A stretch of 64,000 bases of DNA from Anisakis pegreffii (lineage: Eukaryota > Nematoda > Chromadorea > Rhabditida > Anisakidae). The notes beneath the pieces are model-generated. The model ran no database searches. It saw nothing but the letters and a program-made list of their open reading frames with translations, and had not been told where the DNA came from. Where the stretch lies: positions 310,001 through 374,000 of the forward strand of contig JAPYMA010002771.1 in assembly GCA_035041965.1 (NCBI GenBank), written 5' to 3'. This document shows, in pieces, positions 12,853 to 26,599 of the stretch. The position numbers and the translations under genes are program-made. Each line of letters opens with the position of its first letter. Position 1 is the first letter of the stretch.

Positions 12853-15800
12853 TTGTGCGTTCACTGATCGAATCTGAATATTAAACTCATAATAGATAAA
12901 AGATTGTGATATGATGATATTATACAATTGATTGTTTGATTGTTTAGCATATATTTGAACTGTGTTCTGGTCAGACGTGCACATTTATGTTATAATATGA
13001 TCATTAATGTAATATCGATTGATTGCATTCGTTTCATTCAGGTATTGTTGATATTGTTATGCACACATCCAATTCAAGTTTATGCACTTTTGTGGTAACG
13101 TGATGAAGATTGTGATGGTTTAGTTTAGGATGCTGTCTTTGATTTATTGAGGCGCTTTTAAAAAGCTTTTTGAGTGAGTGATACTACTTACTAGCTGTTG
13201 AGTACTTATGATTTATCGAATGGGTTTTCTTTATTAAGAATGAATCGTAAAGTGACTGATTTGTTCGTCGAATGATCATCGGAATTGAATGCTTTCAAAA
13301 GATCGATAGACAAATCGTGTACAAATTGATCCCATTTTTCTGAATATTCGAAAATTCGATGTATTGTCACGAAAGAAAATAGAATCTGTATTCAGATTAC
13401 TTCATTTGAGGTTCATTAATATTGTTTCATTTTCTGTATTGTTACATTTGAAACGCTGAAATGAACTTCGATATTGCTTTTATATTGGTAAATCAGTATG
13501 ACGCAAACGTATAATTTATTCTTATCACTTTCATTATTCACTGATATATGTGTATGCATCTTTCAAGAAATAAATATAAATTAATGCAGTGGTTTTTTTA
13601 GATTTTGCAGCAACAAATGTTAATGATTTGTTTTGTTCGTTTTTTAATAGGCATTTTATTAATACTATCAGGCAGCTACCTGCGGATTTTTTCGGAATTA
13701 GCTTTGAACGTGAACCCGTGTTTTTAGAGGCTAGAAGTGAAGAGAGGAACTAGTAGTATAAGCAGTTAAAAGGACACTTCTCAATATCTAGCCTAGGCCA
13801 AGTTATGAGGGTTTGAAATTTTGAAATTTTCGAAAAATTATCGAAAATATTTTTGTTTATATCTAAACAGCCGCTTGAGGTGGGGGCCTAATACTAAAAC
13901 TTTAAATAGTAGTAAGGAAGATCTTCGTCCCGGTAGCATTAACTCAAAAAAAATTTTTTTCGAAAATTTTCCAAATTTTAAGGACAGGGAGCTACTGTGG
14001 ATTTTTTCGGAGTGCGTGAACAGAAAACTTCACTCATCGTCAACATGCAAAGAGATGACAATGTTGCTGTCATTGCTATAATAATTTCATTGATTCATGA
14101 AATATATCAAGAGTCTGAGCAATGCTTACAATTCATCTATTGGTTTGTTTCTTATATTCAAACTAACGAAAGTACCACCTCCATATTGCCTCAACCGTCA
14201 AGTGCTAATGAGCCAGCCCTTCAAGTTGGGTTGTTCGCTTAGATGAGAAATACCATATAAAACACCCACACTAATGACCTAAAGCAAAAATTCGATATTC
14301 TGACATGAAATGAGCAATTATGATACTATGCAGTTTTTAGAAAGCAAATCAAAGTGAGTGTGCTGATCACACCAATCAAAATGGCGATGATAAGATATCA
14401 ATCACGATCGTTCTTCATTGATCAAACGATGCTCATCTAACTGCTGCTCAGTGGTGAATGAATGGTACGTATGACCAGATATCCGAGCGAAAGTGTTAAA
14501 GACTTTACACAACTCTCAGTATTCAACTGTGAACGAACGTTTCTTCGTTGATTGCTCAGTTTTTCACTTAATTTATAGCAATTTTAGGATTTCCTGAAAT
14601 TGTTTCAAAAATTTTTGTGAAATTCGATTGCTAGCCGTAGTGGAAAACTGCGTGCATTTCTCATCGAAAAATATTGATATTCGAAAGCTAAATTGAAAGT
14701 ATCGTAACAAAAATATTGTGTGAAGCACATGGGTCACTTATGACTTATATCGAACATATTCAATCTTTCATCACGTGAAATCAGTTGGCTGATTGAAATC
14801 GTCGCTGTTAATTAATAGATGAATTTTTCCCTTCTTCAAATTATCAAGAATATCGAAGATTTGTTCAAAAAGTAGTTCTCACCAGCAAAATACTTTTTAG
14901 TCAAAAAATGACAATTGATCAATTGCTGCAAGAGAGTGATCGTTAACGCTATGCAGCGTGGTTTTTGCTGATTGAATTTGAAATTGATCCTGGGTAATCA
15001 TTCCTTGCAATAAATTCATCTTTCTTCTCTTCGTAACATCATTCGTTTCTGAGTTCTCCTATCAGAGTGGTTTGTCACCGTAGTGTTGTCATCGTGTGGC
15101 CAATACAAGTCAGATATTTCATTTTAGAAAGATTGCTTCTGATTCATGAGCAGATCAGTTTGATAAGTGTGATATTACGTGCAGTGCTTATTGTATCCCC
15201 TTTGTTGATGCGTGAAATGGTATGCAGTTGTTTATTTGTTGTAAGTGCATGAACCTTTGTGATCACATATCATCCACATGCATTCAAAGCTTTTTAAACA
15301 TCTGCTGTATGTTTTTAAGCTGTTTTTCTAATTGAATCGTAGTTATCCTCATTTTCATATTACAACCATGATATTAAGTCGTATTTATGCATTTTTACAT
15401 TTATTTATCATTACTTTTGTTTTCTTTTGCAATCTTGAAATCAGTATGCACGTGCTCGTTTCCGCGACTCTGCTCTCCTTCTATCGTCTGTTTCAACCAT
15501 TTTTTCCGAGAACGTCCTTACAACACCCTCCAAAATATTTTGCTCCGACGTGACAACAACTCTTTTTTTGGTCAATCATCGAAAATAAGTGTTCCTTCTG
15601 TCCGCATTCCTCGACTTCATCGTTTGTCCATCGGTCATTAAGTATGAGGACAAGCTGTTTTTAATCGCTATTTTACTCATAGTGTTTAATTATGGAAAGA
15701 AGTGCTGAATGTCATGCCATTCACAACCAACTAATTCCTTTACTCCGTTCATTTCTATTATGCGCATCTTATCTGAATTGTAATCTGTATCAACATAACG

Positions 15801-16434
15801 TCATTCTTTAATATTATCGGATCTTCTTAAGAAATTCAACATGTGTTGAAATTATACTGTATGCTCTATTCATCAAATTTTAGCTAGGCACCCTCATGTT
15901 ATTTTGAATTCCATGATTCATCATTTCTAATTCCTCACTAATCGCAACAGATTCAGAATCATTGAAAATTTTGAGCCAGCAAAAAGTGGTTGTTTATCAA
16001 CAAGCCATCACGTCTATTTCCTTCTGATTTTTTTTGTGTTGTTCTTATATCTATTTACATTTTTCTTTCATTAGGCTACGTTGGATCGAGCTCCCGAACA
16101 CCTGTAGAGTTTTCAGCTGGAGGGTTATGCCTAAAACAGTGGTGAATGAGTAAAATGAATCAGAGACAGTGTTCGGAAGTCCTCGACCTTGTTCCCTATC
16201 TTTGGAAACCTCAGACTTAGAGTTCGTCGTGTTTTCCGAGGTCTATGAGACTGATTTCGCCCCAGACTCATCTCTAAGTTAAACTGTGTTTTGAATTTTG
16301 CATCATACTTGAAATGAGTGTCGTATGAGTATTGTTCAAATGAAGTGACTAGTTGATCAGATTCAAAGTATTATACTTGGGATTCACAAAGTAACTGAAT
16401 AATCACTGGCTGAATGCGTATGATCCATTTTCAG
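12853..16434. other. Intergenic region between the EHD gene and the first innexin exon
   Basis: No coding region is supported. Short hydrophobic frames near 15332-15641 have no motif. A degenerate repeat pair lies at 13676-13730 and 13987-14025. The segment 16078-16290 is less AT-rich and sits just upstream of the distal innexin first exon, so it may hold promoter sequence (inference). Confidence 0.4.
13676..14025. repeat. Degenerate direct-repeat pair
   Basis: The word AGCTAC(C)TGYGGATTTTTTCGGA occurs at about 13677 and again at about 13989 with similar following sequence (a GTGAAC word in both). The intervening stretch is A/T homopolymer-rich with a GGTGGGGGCC island. This looks like fragments of an old mobile element, but no ends or ORF can be defined. 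Confidence 0.3.
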
Positions 16435-16468
16435 CGATTCGATCGATCTTGACGGTTCTCTTAAGAGG

Positions 16469-16621
16469 ATGCACAAATTCGAGCCGATTCTCGAGTGGTT
16501 TCATTCAACAGTGACATTTGTGATTTTGATGGTGTTTTCGATCATCTCAACTGCGATTCTCTTATTTGGACGTCCGTTAAGATGTCTTGCACCAAAGAAG
16601 TCCGAGGAATATCTTCATTTG
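16469..16621 (+). CDS. Alternative first exon of the innexin gene (variant C, divergent)
   Basis: An acceptor TTTTCAG at 16434 precedes an open frame whose ATG (16469) starts 51 codons ending at TTG|GTTGGT in phase 0. The product, MHKFEPILEWFHST..., has a TM1 (VTFVILMVFSIISTAILL) and then GRPLRC, with exactly 12 residues from the loop-1 Cys to the exon end, as in the two other first exons. It lacks the DDD..DRL motif before TM1. It can splice to 24185. I take it as a third promoter/first exon of the same innexin. The nearby acceptor suggests trans-splicing or an upstream 5' UTR exon (inference). Confidence 0.6.
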
Positions 16622-18198
16622 GTTGGTTAATCGATCTCTTTTACGCATTACTCATCTTTATTAATATTTTGCTGATAATTTCTCATTATTTATTATTGAT
16701 ATTCATTAATTCAATGACGACTGTTTTAATGTTTCATTGAATTGCGTTCATCTGCAAACGGATTTATGATTGATGAATAATTTATTGATGAGCGAGCAAT
16801 ACTTTTTTCATCAGATGTAATTACTTACAATCGCTCGTTACTGCACAATTTCGCATCATAATAATTCTCGAAAGTGAGTGCTCGTAACTAGGGTTGGCAA
16901 CACTCTGTACAAATCACCGAAACATTCGGCGATCTATAGTTTCATATTGGGCGGGGGATGGCCCAAGTTAAATTTTGGCATGTGCCAACACAATTCTCAG
17001 CTTTAACTTGTTATCTTAATCTATGCTTATCATTGCATCTTATCACTTTGAGTCTGCCGTTACCTCTTAACTTCATACGGTATTGTTGCGATAAGTTGGC
17101 CCCGATCTTAAACGTATGCGAAGTTTGCAAGATGCTTATCGCAGAGTTGATCTTTAGTACATACTGTGTGCTGTTACAAATTATAACACTCTACGCAAAA
17201 AACAGTGCAATCGGCACCTGTTCTTCAGCAATGCAATTGACTTACTAACCTTATTCTTTTCAAACGATTGTATTTCCGATGTTTTTTCAACGATTAAATC
17301 GATTAATGTGCAGACAAATACAAGCATTTCGCTAGAAGCTTTTGCTTCCAAGTGATCAGTAGCAGTTGAGAATAACATAACATTTCATTTCACATCAACA
17401 TTAAAACCAGTTCTTTATCTATACAATCCCTCGTAACTTCAATGTCATTATAATATCTTTTTTTGCTTCGTAGGTGTGTATATGTGTGTGCTTATACACT
17501 TCTTGTAAATGAACAATTGAGCATGTGTATGATGATAATACCATCCTAGTAACAACCAGCATTGGTGACTGTTAGAACATCTTTCTCCCATCCGGTTTCG
17601 TCGAACAGTAATCGATCAATTTATCTGGTTAATCAAATTCTCGATTGAATTTCTTCCTCATTTTCTTTTACTTCGAAAAAATCTTTTTATTCAGTTCTGA
17701 AATTCGCTGCCTCCTATTATCAACACACACTGAACACTCCACATCCGGTTTCTGCATTATCTATACTTGTCATCTTGAAATTATAATATTTCTTGAAAGA
17801 GTTCTTCGTCTAGCTCCTCAATGATCATTTTCATGTGAAAGCGTTGTTGACAGTCAACAAACTGCCTCGAATGTTTGCTCTTATTATTTACTCTCATAAG
17901 ACGCCTTAATCACGCTCATTCCTGCTTTTGTTCTCATAAACCCAATGCTATCATTTGTAACTCAATACCTACGTTTTGTATAATACCTTCTATTTGAGAT
18001 AATATCCGCTACGGTATCTCACCGCCCATTATTTCATCCTCTCCACTAAGGAAGCAGGAGTTTGCGATTTTTCACTCAAGCAGGAGTTGTCAACATAAGA
18101 TTGTCAACGTGATACGTGCATGTGCTATTGATAAATCTGAAGATCTGCAATACCATTCAAAAAAGTCACTGCAATTCGAAGAGTTTCTGTGTCAAGAA
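16622..18198 (+). other. Innexin locus interval between variant C and variant A first exons
   Basis: AT-rich with no supported gene. The stretch 16930-17250 is somewhat GC-richer but shows no motif. It should contain the promoter for the variant A transcript if that exon is used. Confidence 0.4.
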
Positions 18199-18393
18199 AT
18201 GTCCGTCGAAAGGATACTGTATTCGCTGAAAGTTCTCAATTTTCGATACGATGACGATATTACGGACCGACTTCACTATTTCGTCACGTCGAATGCACTC
18301 ATTGTTGCCGCTATTCTCACCACCTATAAAACCTTCGAAGGTTCAGCGTTGGAATGCATGACACAGCCGAATTTCCCGAATTCGTGGATCACG
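18199..18393 (+). CDS. Alternative first exon of the innexin gene (variant A)
   Basis: It encodes 65 aa, exactly as many as the proximal exon, and ends in the same phase (phase 0, ACG|GTGAAT). It holds DDDITDRLHYF, TM1, and ALEC at the position of the loop-1 cysteine, ending NSWIT where the proximal exon ends GSWEQ. The common exon at 24185 (YAENYCW) follows either one. No other innexin exon is visible between 18394 and 23631, so a separate intact gene is unlikely; an orphaned duplicate exon remains possible. The frame is open upstream of the ATG at 18199, but only non-ATG starts exist there. Confidence 0.75.
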
Positions 18394-21300
18394 GTGAATA
18401 TACATACGTCTTCTTTTAATGCAATCCTCCTCAGTTCTATATCAGTATGTATATCAAAATCGGGAATTCAGAAATCATTTACACCAGGTTAAGCAAGAAG
18501 CGTCAAATCTGATCTTGAGTTGAAGAGATCAGTAAGCTAGAAGATCCTGAACATATGATTTGCTGCGGTCGGTAAAGCGCTCATCAGCAACGTTAAGTGT
18601 TATGATTAGAAAAATGATATGCTGAAATGACTAATCGAAATGATTTAGATAATATTGTTCAGTAAGATAATCAGTTGTGTTGATCGATCCTGTCAAATAA
18701 TTTCTCATCCGTTCTCACATCGATGCTCTCTCTCATTTCGTAAGGCTGTGCTGATCGCTTTTGTTCGTTCGTTGATTGGTGATGATGCTTCATCTATGCT
18801 TCATCAATGTCAAATCACCCTCCCCTATTATAAGAGACGTTGTGATAATATTGATATTAGCATATACATACTGTTTTGCTTGCATATGACTTCATTCAAT
18901 CTGTTTGTTTACGTTCCTCACACCATATGGCTTTATCATACCAAACTTCTACTGCCGCAACAAAAGTCACAATACCGTCACTTCATCAGATATCGTTATT
19001 TGGTTTCATCAATCCACTTAATGCATTCGTTTGTCTGTCTAATCGTCATGAACCCATCATTTGTTCTACTTTCATGAATCAATTTTTTTAATTACTCTTG
19101 TCTCTATGATAAGTACCGTATCATTCGACTTTTATCTACTTCAGTTCAATACATCTTCAAGCTGGCAGTATTTCAGAGTATTTTATATAGATGACTTGAA
19201 ATTATTAGTTTCCATTGAACCCTATGTACGCCAAGTTTGTTGCAAACTATGCTTAAAATTTAAGCCAATGATGAGATTGAAACTTCGAAATGATCACTAT
19301 CCATGGGATGAATCAGAATTCAGTTCCATTTGAAAATTCTCAGTTCAAACGAATGGCTTCGTACAGTTGCCATCAGAAAGGGTATTTTATTATAGTTGTT
19401 ATTGTTGTGGATGTTCGTATGAACATCTTCATATAAGTAGATGATTTATGATAAAGACATATGCTGCTATTATTGTGAGATTTCGATCTCAAGATATCGC
19501 ATCAACAGTTTAAAGGTCTTTGTTCCTTTCTTTGTTCGTCGTAACACCTTTGGTGTGAGTCGCTCGCTGAGTTGCTTAAAGGGCGAGCTTAGAGATTGCT
19601 TAAACTGAATTGAATTAGAGATTTATGAATCATCCAAAAATTATTATTATTACAACCTGCCACGTTGTATGCATTCGCTTGTATGATCGACAGAAGGGCG
19701 ATGATTATTTTAACGTTATTCAACCAAAAAGATTGATTCACCGTTCCATTCAATCGTTCACCTTGAAGTGTACACACCAAACAAACATTTATGTCATTAT
19801 TAAATTTGTTATTATACATTTATATTGTTATTATATATTAATATTACATTCGATTTCATATACACCTACTATAATCAATCACCGTGCATCATCCATCTAC
19901 TCGAATCGTATACGAATACAGTCATATACAATAAAATAACGCCTCAAGCAGATCATAGCCTCAGCTTTCCTATAGGAAGTGCTGTCGTTCGCTCACAGTT
20001 CACAGTTCGTTGTCGTCAGGTTTACGGATTGAAGGGAGTAATCGGCTTTTTGAAATGCCAAAAACGGTCATTCATTAATGAACGGATGGTTTCGTTAAGC
20101 TTTCGTATTCCCTTCTACTAAGCTCGCCCTTTTCATTGACTGTTGAACTTTCATCATACCTCTATCCAGCAAATTTTTAAACAACTCACTGAAAACTTTT
20201 CTATCTGCATCACTGGATTCTTAAATAGTACCGCCGATTCTTCAGATGAATTTCGGTATTTTCTTTTTCGATGGCATCATGCACGATGAATTCTAACCAG
20301 ACCGATCACATTCATAACTGTAAAATATAATCGTGCTAAATACACATGTGTATCTGTATGTGTTTGCTTATTTCTTCAGTGTGTTTACTTATCTGTATCC
20401 ATTCATTCATTCGAATGCATGCCAAATGAAATTATTCATAATTGCACGATGACACGGCATAATCTCTATAATGCGCGCGAGCGATTTCCGTAATGTTTCA
20501 TTCACTCACTCATCTCACAACAATCAAGTCCGTCATTTTCGAAATCACATGATTTCGTCAGAATAATTACAAATCTAACGACGTTCGCTACATTGAGCTA
20601 ACGACCGCCTGAATATTAACCATTAGTACTGAGATATTTATAATTCCTAGATGAACATTTAAACACAACACAACAACAACAATGTCAGTGATGTTTCGTT
20701 GAAATTAGCAGATGGAGTAGTCCCGTTGGGGTTTGGTTTCTCTACACCATGATTGTGTATTTTATTTTGATGCTGTTTGCTTTGAATTGTTTATTAATAT
20801 CAAATGTCACCGAGCAAATGACATGTTACAATCAAATCAGTGGGCTCATTGCATTAAAATGATACCTTATCAGAGGAGTTTATAACAGGCAAGAAAATTT
20901 CAACGCAAAAAGATTCTTAATTTTTGAAATAACTCTAAAACTGATTTATTTGTAATTATCATGGCCGTTGTTCTTAGTTGTTGCCGATTCTAATCTAATC
21001 ATGGCATTAGACAACTCTAATCCTCGTACTCTATCAGATACAAATACAATGCCCACATACCACATATGGCCGCATGGCACAAATAAGTGCAACGAATAAA
21101 TTTTTTCAAGTTTGCTTGAGACACACCATATCCTCTTGTGTGTTGTTAAGTTGATCAATGAACTTTGTCGGTTTTACTTTAATCTGCTCGTCGTAAGTGC
21201 ATCGTTCCGAAATTTTTTGCGAATTATGAAATCATCAGATGAAGACTTCATGATAGTTCCCGTGGAAATGAATTGCAGTCGCTTCGTTAAAACTTTTACA

Positions 21301-23631
21301 TCTCAACATTGAGATGCTGCTATATGGTTGTTGTGAATGCTCATTTTTATGGATTTTCCCTAACAGAATTGCAGTACGATATTGATGCTGTACAACTCAA
21401 ACTAGCAAATGCACTTGTTTCACATGTTAATGAGTCGAGAAAAATCACATTCGCGATGCAATTGTTTCAAGTTTTAATGCAGTCAAATTTCTTTTCAACT
21501 TTCTGCCGTAAAACCCTCGTCGGCTTTACAAGTGCTTTGTGATGCTTTCTAATCCATCACTTTCAGCACTCTCAGCACCTTATCCAAAACTGTACCTAAT
21601 TTTCGTTCACTTTCCCATGTTCCAAATTTTGATTCCAAAAGAAAAGCGAACCGTTGCCGTTTCATTTCGTCATTTAGTTGTTTCTCATATATTTTAAATT
21701 TCATTTGCCTTTTCACTATCATTATGACCACTTTTGTAGAATGCCAATTCTTTCAATCCACAAATTGTTGGAAAATATTTCACTTCTTCCGTCACAACCT
21801 GCTCTGCAAACATATTATGTGTTAATCTCAAACGATGACCTATTTTGCGGAATCGTTGGATAATCATTAATGTTTGTTAATATAATCATAGCAATCACAT
21901 TGGATTCGCTCGTCATTGTTTTAAATTGAAATTATCATTGTCGAGCGTGGGTTTGAGCCAGCAGTAATTTCTCTCATGAATGAATTTGTGCTCAACAAGT
22001 ACGTTGCAGAATCCGTCTATCAAATAGCTGTACCGTGTACTATATTAGATTGCCAGGAAAAGTTTCTTTGAAAGAAGGGTTTTCTCAAGCAGCCTTCTTT
22101 TCAACTGAAGGTGTGATTATTCAGTGTGTTCGGAGAATCAGTCGATAACTGTTTGTTAATTCCAGTATTTTACTGTGCGTCGAAATCGAACCATTTTTCA
22201 ATTTACTCAAAAGAGCACCCGCTATTCTCAAACTTGAACGTTGAGAAAGTGCGGCGGTGAGATTGTCATAGAAATGTTGAGAGATGAAATGCTCATGATT
22301 ACGATTAACTGTACGATTGGCAAAAGCGATTTTGTTATTAAAATGCAAGCATGAATCATCATTTCCTTCATTTGTACCTCTTCAGCTTCGCAATCGACAA
22401 GATATCAATAATAAATTCGCATGCTTTGTATACGATCTACTCATATCATACTGCTAGTAATTGAATCTTCAGAAAATTGCTCTTCTCTAGCACTAAATAA
22501 CGTTTTGTTGAATATCATCCATCATTTCATCATTTGCTCAAAACGTCACATACATCGATTGCACCAACAAACATCTAAAAGCATTTTAAGAAACTTCACG
22601 GCTATTTTTATATGCAAGTAACCGGCCCACTTTCACAAATCTCTCTCAGAAAGGCCACACTATTCTTTTTGGTTTACTGTTCCATCAAATAATGTTATAC
22701 AGATGGAATGTTGTTGGAGGCATAATAATTCCATTAAAACGTTATTGTTGTTCTTTTTGGCTTCTTCAAAGTGAAGGAATGACAGGTGTTAAGATTGGGT
22801 TGGGTTGAGTTGAGCTGAGCTACGTATTCGAAATAATTTTATGATAGACAAATTTCACTTGTGATCAATTTATAGAACCGGATCCTACATTCATAGGAGT
22901 GCTGATGGTGGATTGCGTTTGCCTGTTACATTATTATCGTCTCGTAGAAATTACGTTCATTATTGCTCTATTTGATGATCATCAGCAAAAAGCAAAGTTG
23001 TTTCTTGTACCTATTGATCATGTTGACTGATTTACTGGCAGAAACCAAATCCTATTTGTCATTCCAGTGAGTAATCGCTACCTTAATTTTATTTGCTGAA
23101 CTAACCAACAACATCTACTACCAATGCCGCTCACTACAATAGTTTGTTGTTGCATTTGTTTGTCTTGTTTCAAATCGTAACAAAATACTCCTAAATAGGC
23201 TTGCTCTCACATCAAAATTCATATGCCATATGGAGTGTTTACTGAACTGATACTATAAACGAATACATCCGTAGTTGTTGATGATGAACCCTGTCTTATA
23301 TATTTCTGATAATGGTTTTGTTTATTAATAGTACTTCGATGTAATGCTTATCACCAATGATTTCGATCCATCATTTGGTTTCGTGCGAAACTCACCGCGC
23401 TGCGGAGAAGTTTCACACGAAACTGAAACCAAGCAATTTAATGTTGAATGCTCCAACAAACTGGACTAACAATAAGATGCTTACTAAATACTATAGATAA
23501 ATACTATTGTCTAATGAAAAGTTCGAAATATAAACTCGTAGCATTGTACGCGATTGACGATGTGATCAGTTGAAGTGAATGATTATAGTGTTATGATCAG
23601 GTGAGATCATCAACTGAAGGATAAAGGCAAC
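18394..23631 (+). other. Innexin locus interval between variant A and proximal first exons
   Basis: I searched it for downstream innexin exons (YYxWVP, CDF, VQC, NEK words) and found none. Open stretches at 19625-20121 and 21309-21542 have no motif or convincing splice context. Confidence 0.4.
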
Positions 23632-26599
23632 ATGATGATCGAGAGTTTGATTGCAATGGTGCGATATCTGTCGCCAAGACAGGATGACGATGCTATCGAC
23701 CGATTACATTACCTTTATACACCCAACATTCTACTTACTTTCGCCGTTCTGATCAGCTTCAAACAGTTCGGTGGTCGTCCTCTTGAATGCATGTTCCCCA
23801 ACAAATTCCCTGGATCTTGGGAACAAGTCTGTATTACAGTAATAATCATAATAATGATAATGTATGCAACAAGAACAGTGTTAATAATGAGGATAATAAT
23901 CAGACTTTAATGTCATTTAATACTCCTTTCTCTTTAAGCAAAGTTTGATGATGGCCATGAAGAGTTGGCTTATTTAACTTCTTGTACGTTATTGTGCGCA
24001 TACATGTGTGAAGAGGAAAGAGTCATGAAGACGAGCACATAATTTTTATGTGTTATCGATCTAGTTTGGCGACATAAAGATACTTCAGTCGGGAACAGTA
24101 TCGAGTGAAGAATGACTGAAGAGTAGTTTCAAGATGGAAGGGAATATTGCCTTTGAATGCTATCAATGAAATAAATCTTTTCAGTACGCTGAAAATTACT
24201 GTTGGGCGCAGGATACGTATTATGTTCAGCCGGACGTACATGTTGCAAATATCCGAGAGAATGAGCGATACACACCCGAACGACAACTTTCTTACTACAA
24301 ATGGGTGCCGTTCTTCTTACTACTTGAAGCTGCACTCTTCCGAATACCGAGTATCATCTGGAAATATCTCTCGATGAGTTCAGGTCAGCCAGACGGTCGC
24401 TAGTTTCTTGAGATCGTGTAGTAATTTGAGCAGCAGTTTTTCGGAAAGGATTCTTCGCAGTTTGTAAAGGAGTCATTTTCAGGGATTCGAATTCACGAAT
24501 GTGTTGAAAAAGCGATGGATCCAGGTAATATGGATGAATTGAACAAAGAGCGCAATATTGCATCACTTTCTAGGCATATGCAAAATGCATTAAGATTTCA
24601 TAGACGTATCATACGGTGAGCTGATATTCCATCATCTCAAATAATTTGAAACTCATCAGAGCCGTTCGATTTCTTCCAAGATTTTAGATCGTTATTTCTG
24701 TGCGGTGGTATATTGGTTGTGCTAACTAATACCAGAGCTAGATGCTGCTGAAACTTCCATCCCGCAGTGGGTCGGTGATTTGATAGTGCCATTGCCAGGA
24801 TGGTTAGGTCACCTCCAAGAAACAAGACCATGCCGTCCAGTCCACGGATTATTCAGAACTGATCATACGATAATATATCCACCCACAACTTGGAAGGGTA
24901 AAATTTACGTTCAAGCGGAGTGATGGTAGTCTGCCCCTTTGTGACATCTGCTGAACCACTGAGGTCACAGGTTATCCCCACTCATAATGTTGCATTTCAA
25001 TTTCAGTCAGAATATCGAAGTGCATAAGACGTTCAAATTCTTAAATATCCGCTATTCGGCATTTTTCATCTCACTGATGTATTTAGTCACAAAATCACTC
25101 TACTTGATCAATGTCCTTGCTCAGTTGTATTTGATGAATAAGTTAGTTACATCGCTGATTTCAATGCCTTCACCCGTTTTTTCATGACCGATCAAAATAT
25201 ACACAATTTTTTCTTCTTATGATCATTTGAATCCTATTTCGAATGTATATCTAAGGTTTAAGTGTCTTTCCAGAAAGCCAGAAAAAAATGAAAAGAAAGT
25301 CAAAATAGTAAACAAAATCATTCATGAAATGAAAAGCGATAATTCAGATTCCTTCATACGGATAGATATGATTGGTATGGAATTGGGGTTGTCCGAGATA
25401 TTTTAAATGGTACCGAATGGAGTTCATCCGGTTATTTTCCACGTGTTTCATTATGCGATTTTATGGTAGGCGTATTGTTTTTTTCGCGATACATGATCAC
25501 TATGTATTGTACTGTTTGTTTGTGTCATTCATCCTAACTGTTTTGTAAATGTGAAATATAAGGCAAATTTTGCTGTTTGAACAACTCATATGTCAGTAAT
25601 TTTGAAAATCGAAGACAAAGTAAATCGAGAAATTAAGGTTCGTCAAGTTGGTAATATTCAACGGTATTCGGTACAATGTGTGCTCGTCATTAATATGTTC
25701 AACGAGAAGATTTTCATATTACTTTGGTTTTGGTTTATGATGCTTGCTGTATGTACAGCGCTGTCATTTATCTATTGGTTCTTCATGCTTGCATTCCCGT
25801 GTTTCAGTCGCTGGTTTATTTCACAGTCTCTGGAACTTTCTGAAATGAAGTTCGATCCAGAAAGTGCGTGCTTTTGTTCCATTTGATTGCATTCGTGCGC
25901 TTGCCTAACTGATGGACGTTTGACGTTTTCGTTAGTGACCATCGTGGCCACTTAAGCAAGCCGCGTTTTTTGTTGTACTTATTGTAATTTACTATTCAAC
26001 TTTTGTCTAACACAACAGTTACCGCTTGGTGATCAAACACTGATCTGGAATGAATTCCAGCGCGTTCCAAAGAAGTTGAGCGTTTTGTATCGACATATTT
26101 GCATCGTGACGGTGTATTCGTTCTTCGAATGGTCACTATACATGCTGGTATAATATTTGGTAGTGATTTGGTTAGGTCTCTATGGAGGCAGTTTTATGGG
26201 ATTGAAGAACAGGTATATGCTTTCAAATCAACTGCTCATTTATGGCAAATAACATTCTTCCCGTTGGAACACAAGCCTTTGCAAGAAAACCGAATAAATT
26301 CATTGTTCTCACATTCAATTTTTTCACGAACCAAAATGTCACTGCATCAGCACTGTGTATCAGTGCATCGTCCTAAATATGTTCGTGTTCTGAACGCGTC
26401 ACTTGACCTCAATTGCTTTTTTGTGTTGCAGTTATCAGAAGGAAGGACGTCGAAGGATGACAAAGCTGATAATCAGGAAAATTTTCTACGAAAACGAAAA
26501 AAACAAAGAGAATTAGTCGTTGACCTGGATTCTTATACGGCCCTAATACCTACGTCACCTGAAGATAGCCAGTCTCCGAAAACGCCTTCCGATGTCTGA
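23632..26599 (+). CDS. Innexin gap-junction channel subunit, complete (proximal first exon)
   Basis: Eight exons join to 441 aa: 23632-23826, 24185-24383, 24483-24615, 25007-25141, 25348-25465, 25638-25863, 26061-26212, 26432-26599. Innexins form hexameric hemichannels and intercellular channels in invertebrates. The start gives [20 protein letters not shown] followed by TM1. Each extracellular loop has the diagnostic two cysteines (C53 and C71; C257 and C274). The signature YYQWV reads YYKWV (102-106). [10 protein letters not shown] and [15 protein letters not shown] flank the second loop and TM4, DGVFVLRM follows, and the tail is short, charged and Ser/Pro-rich. Length is typical. Which nematode innexin this is I cannot say. 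Two further first exons lie upstream in the same phase, so the locus probably makes several N-terminal variants. Confidence 0.95.
24640..24990. other. GC-richer block inside the innexin intron 24616-25006
   Basis: Composition differs clearly from neighbouring intron sequence and both strands have open stretches. No innexin-like residues or clean splice phase fit. It may be a fragment of a mobile element or a non-coding RNA; I recognise neither. Confidence 0.3.

Noticed and set aside
15332..15641. Two overlapping hydrophobic open frames
   Set aside because: Composition follows T-rich DNA; no motif, splice context or start context.
18109..18198. Extension of innexin variant A upstream of the ATG
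   Set aside because: Only a GTG starts that frame; a Met start at 18199 gives the same length as the proximal first exon.
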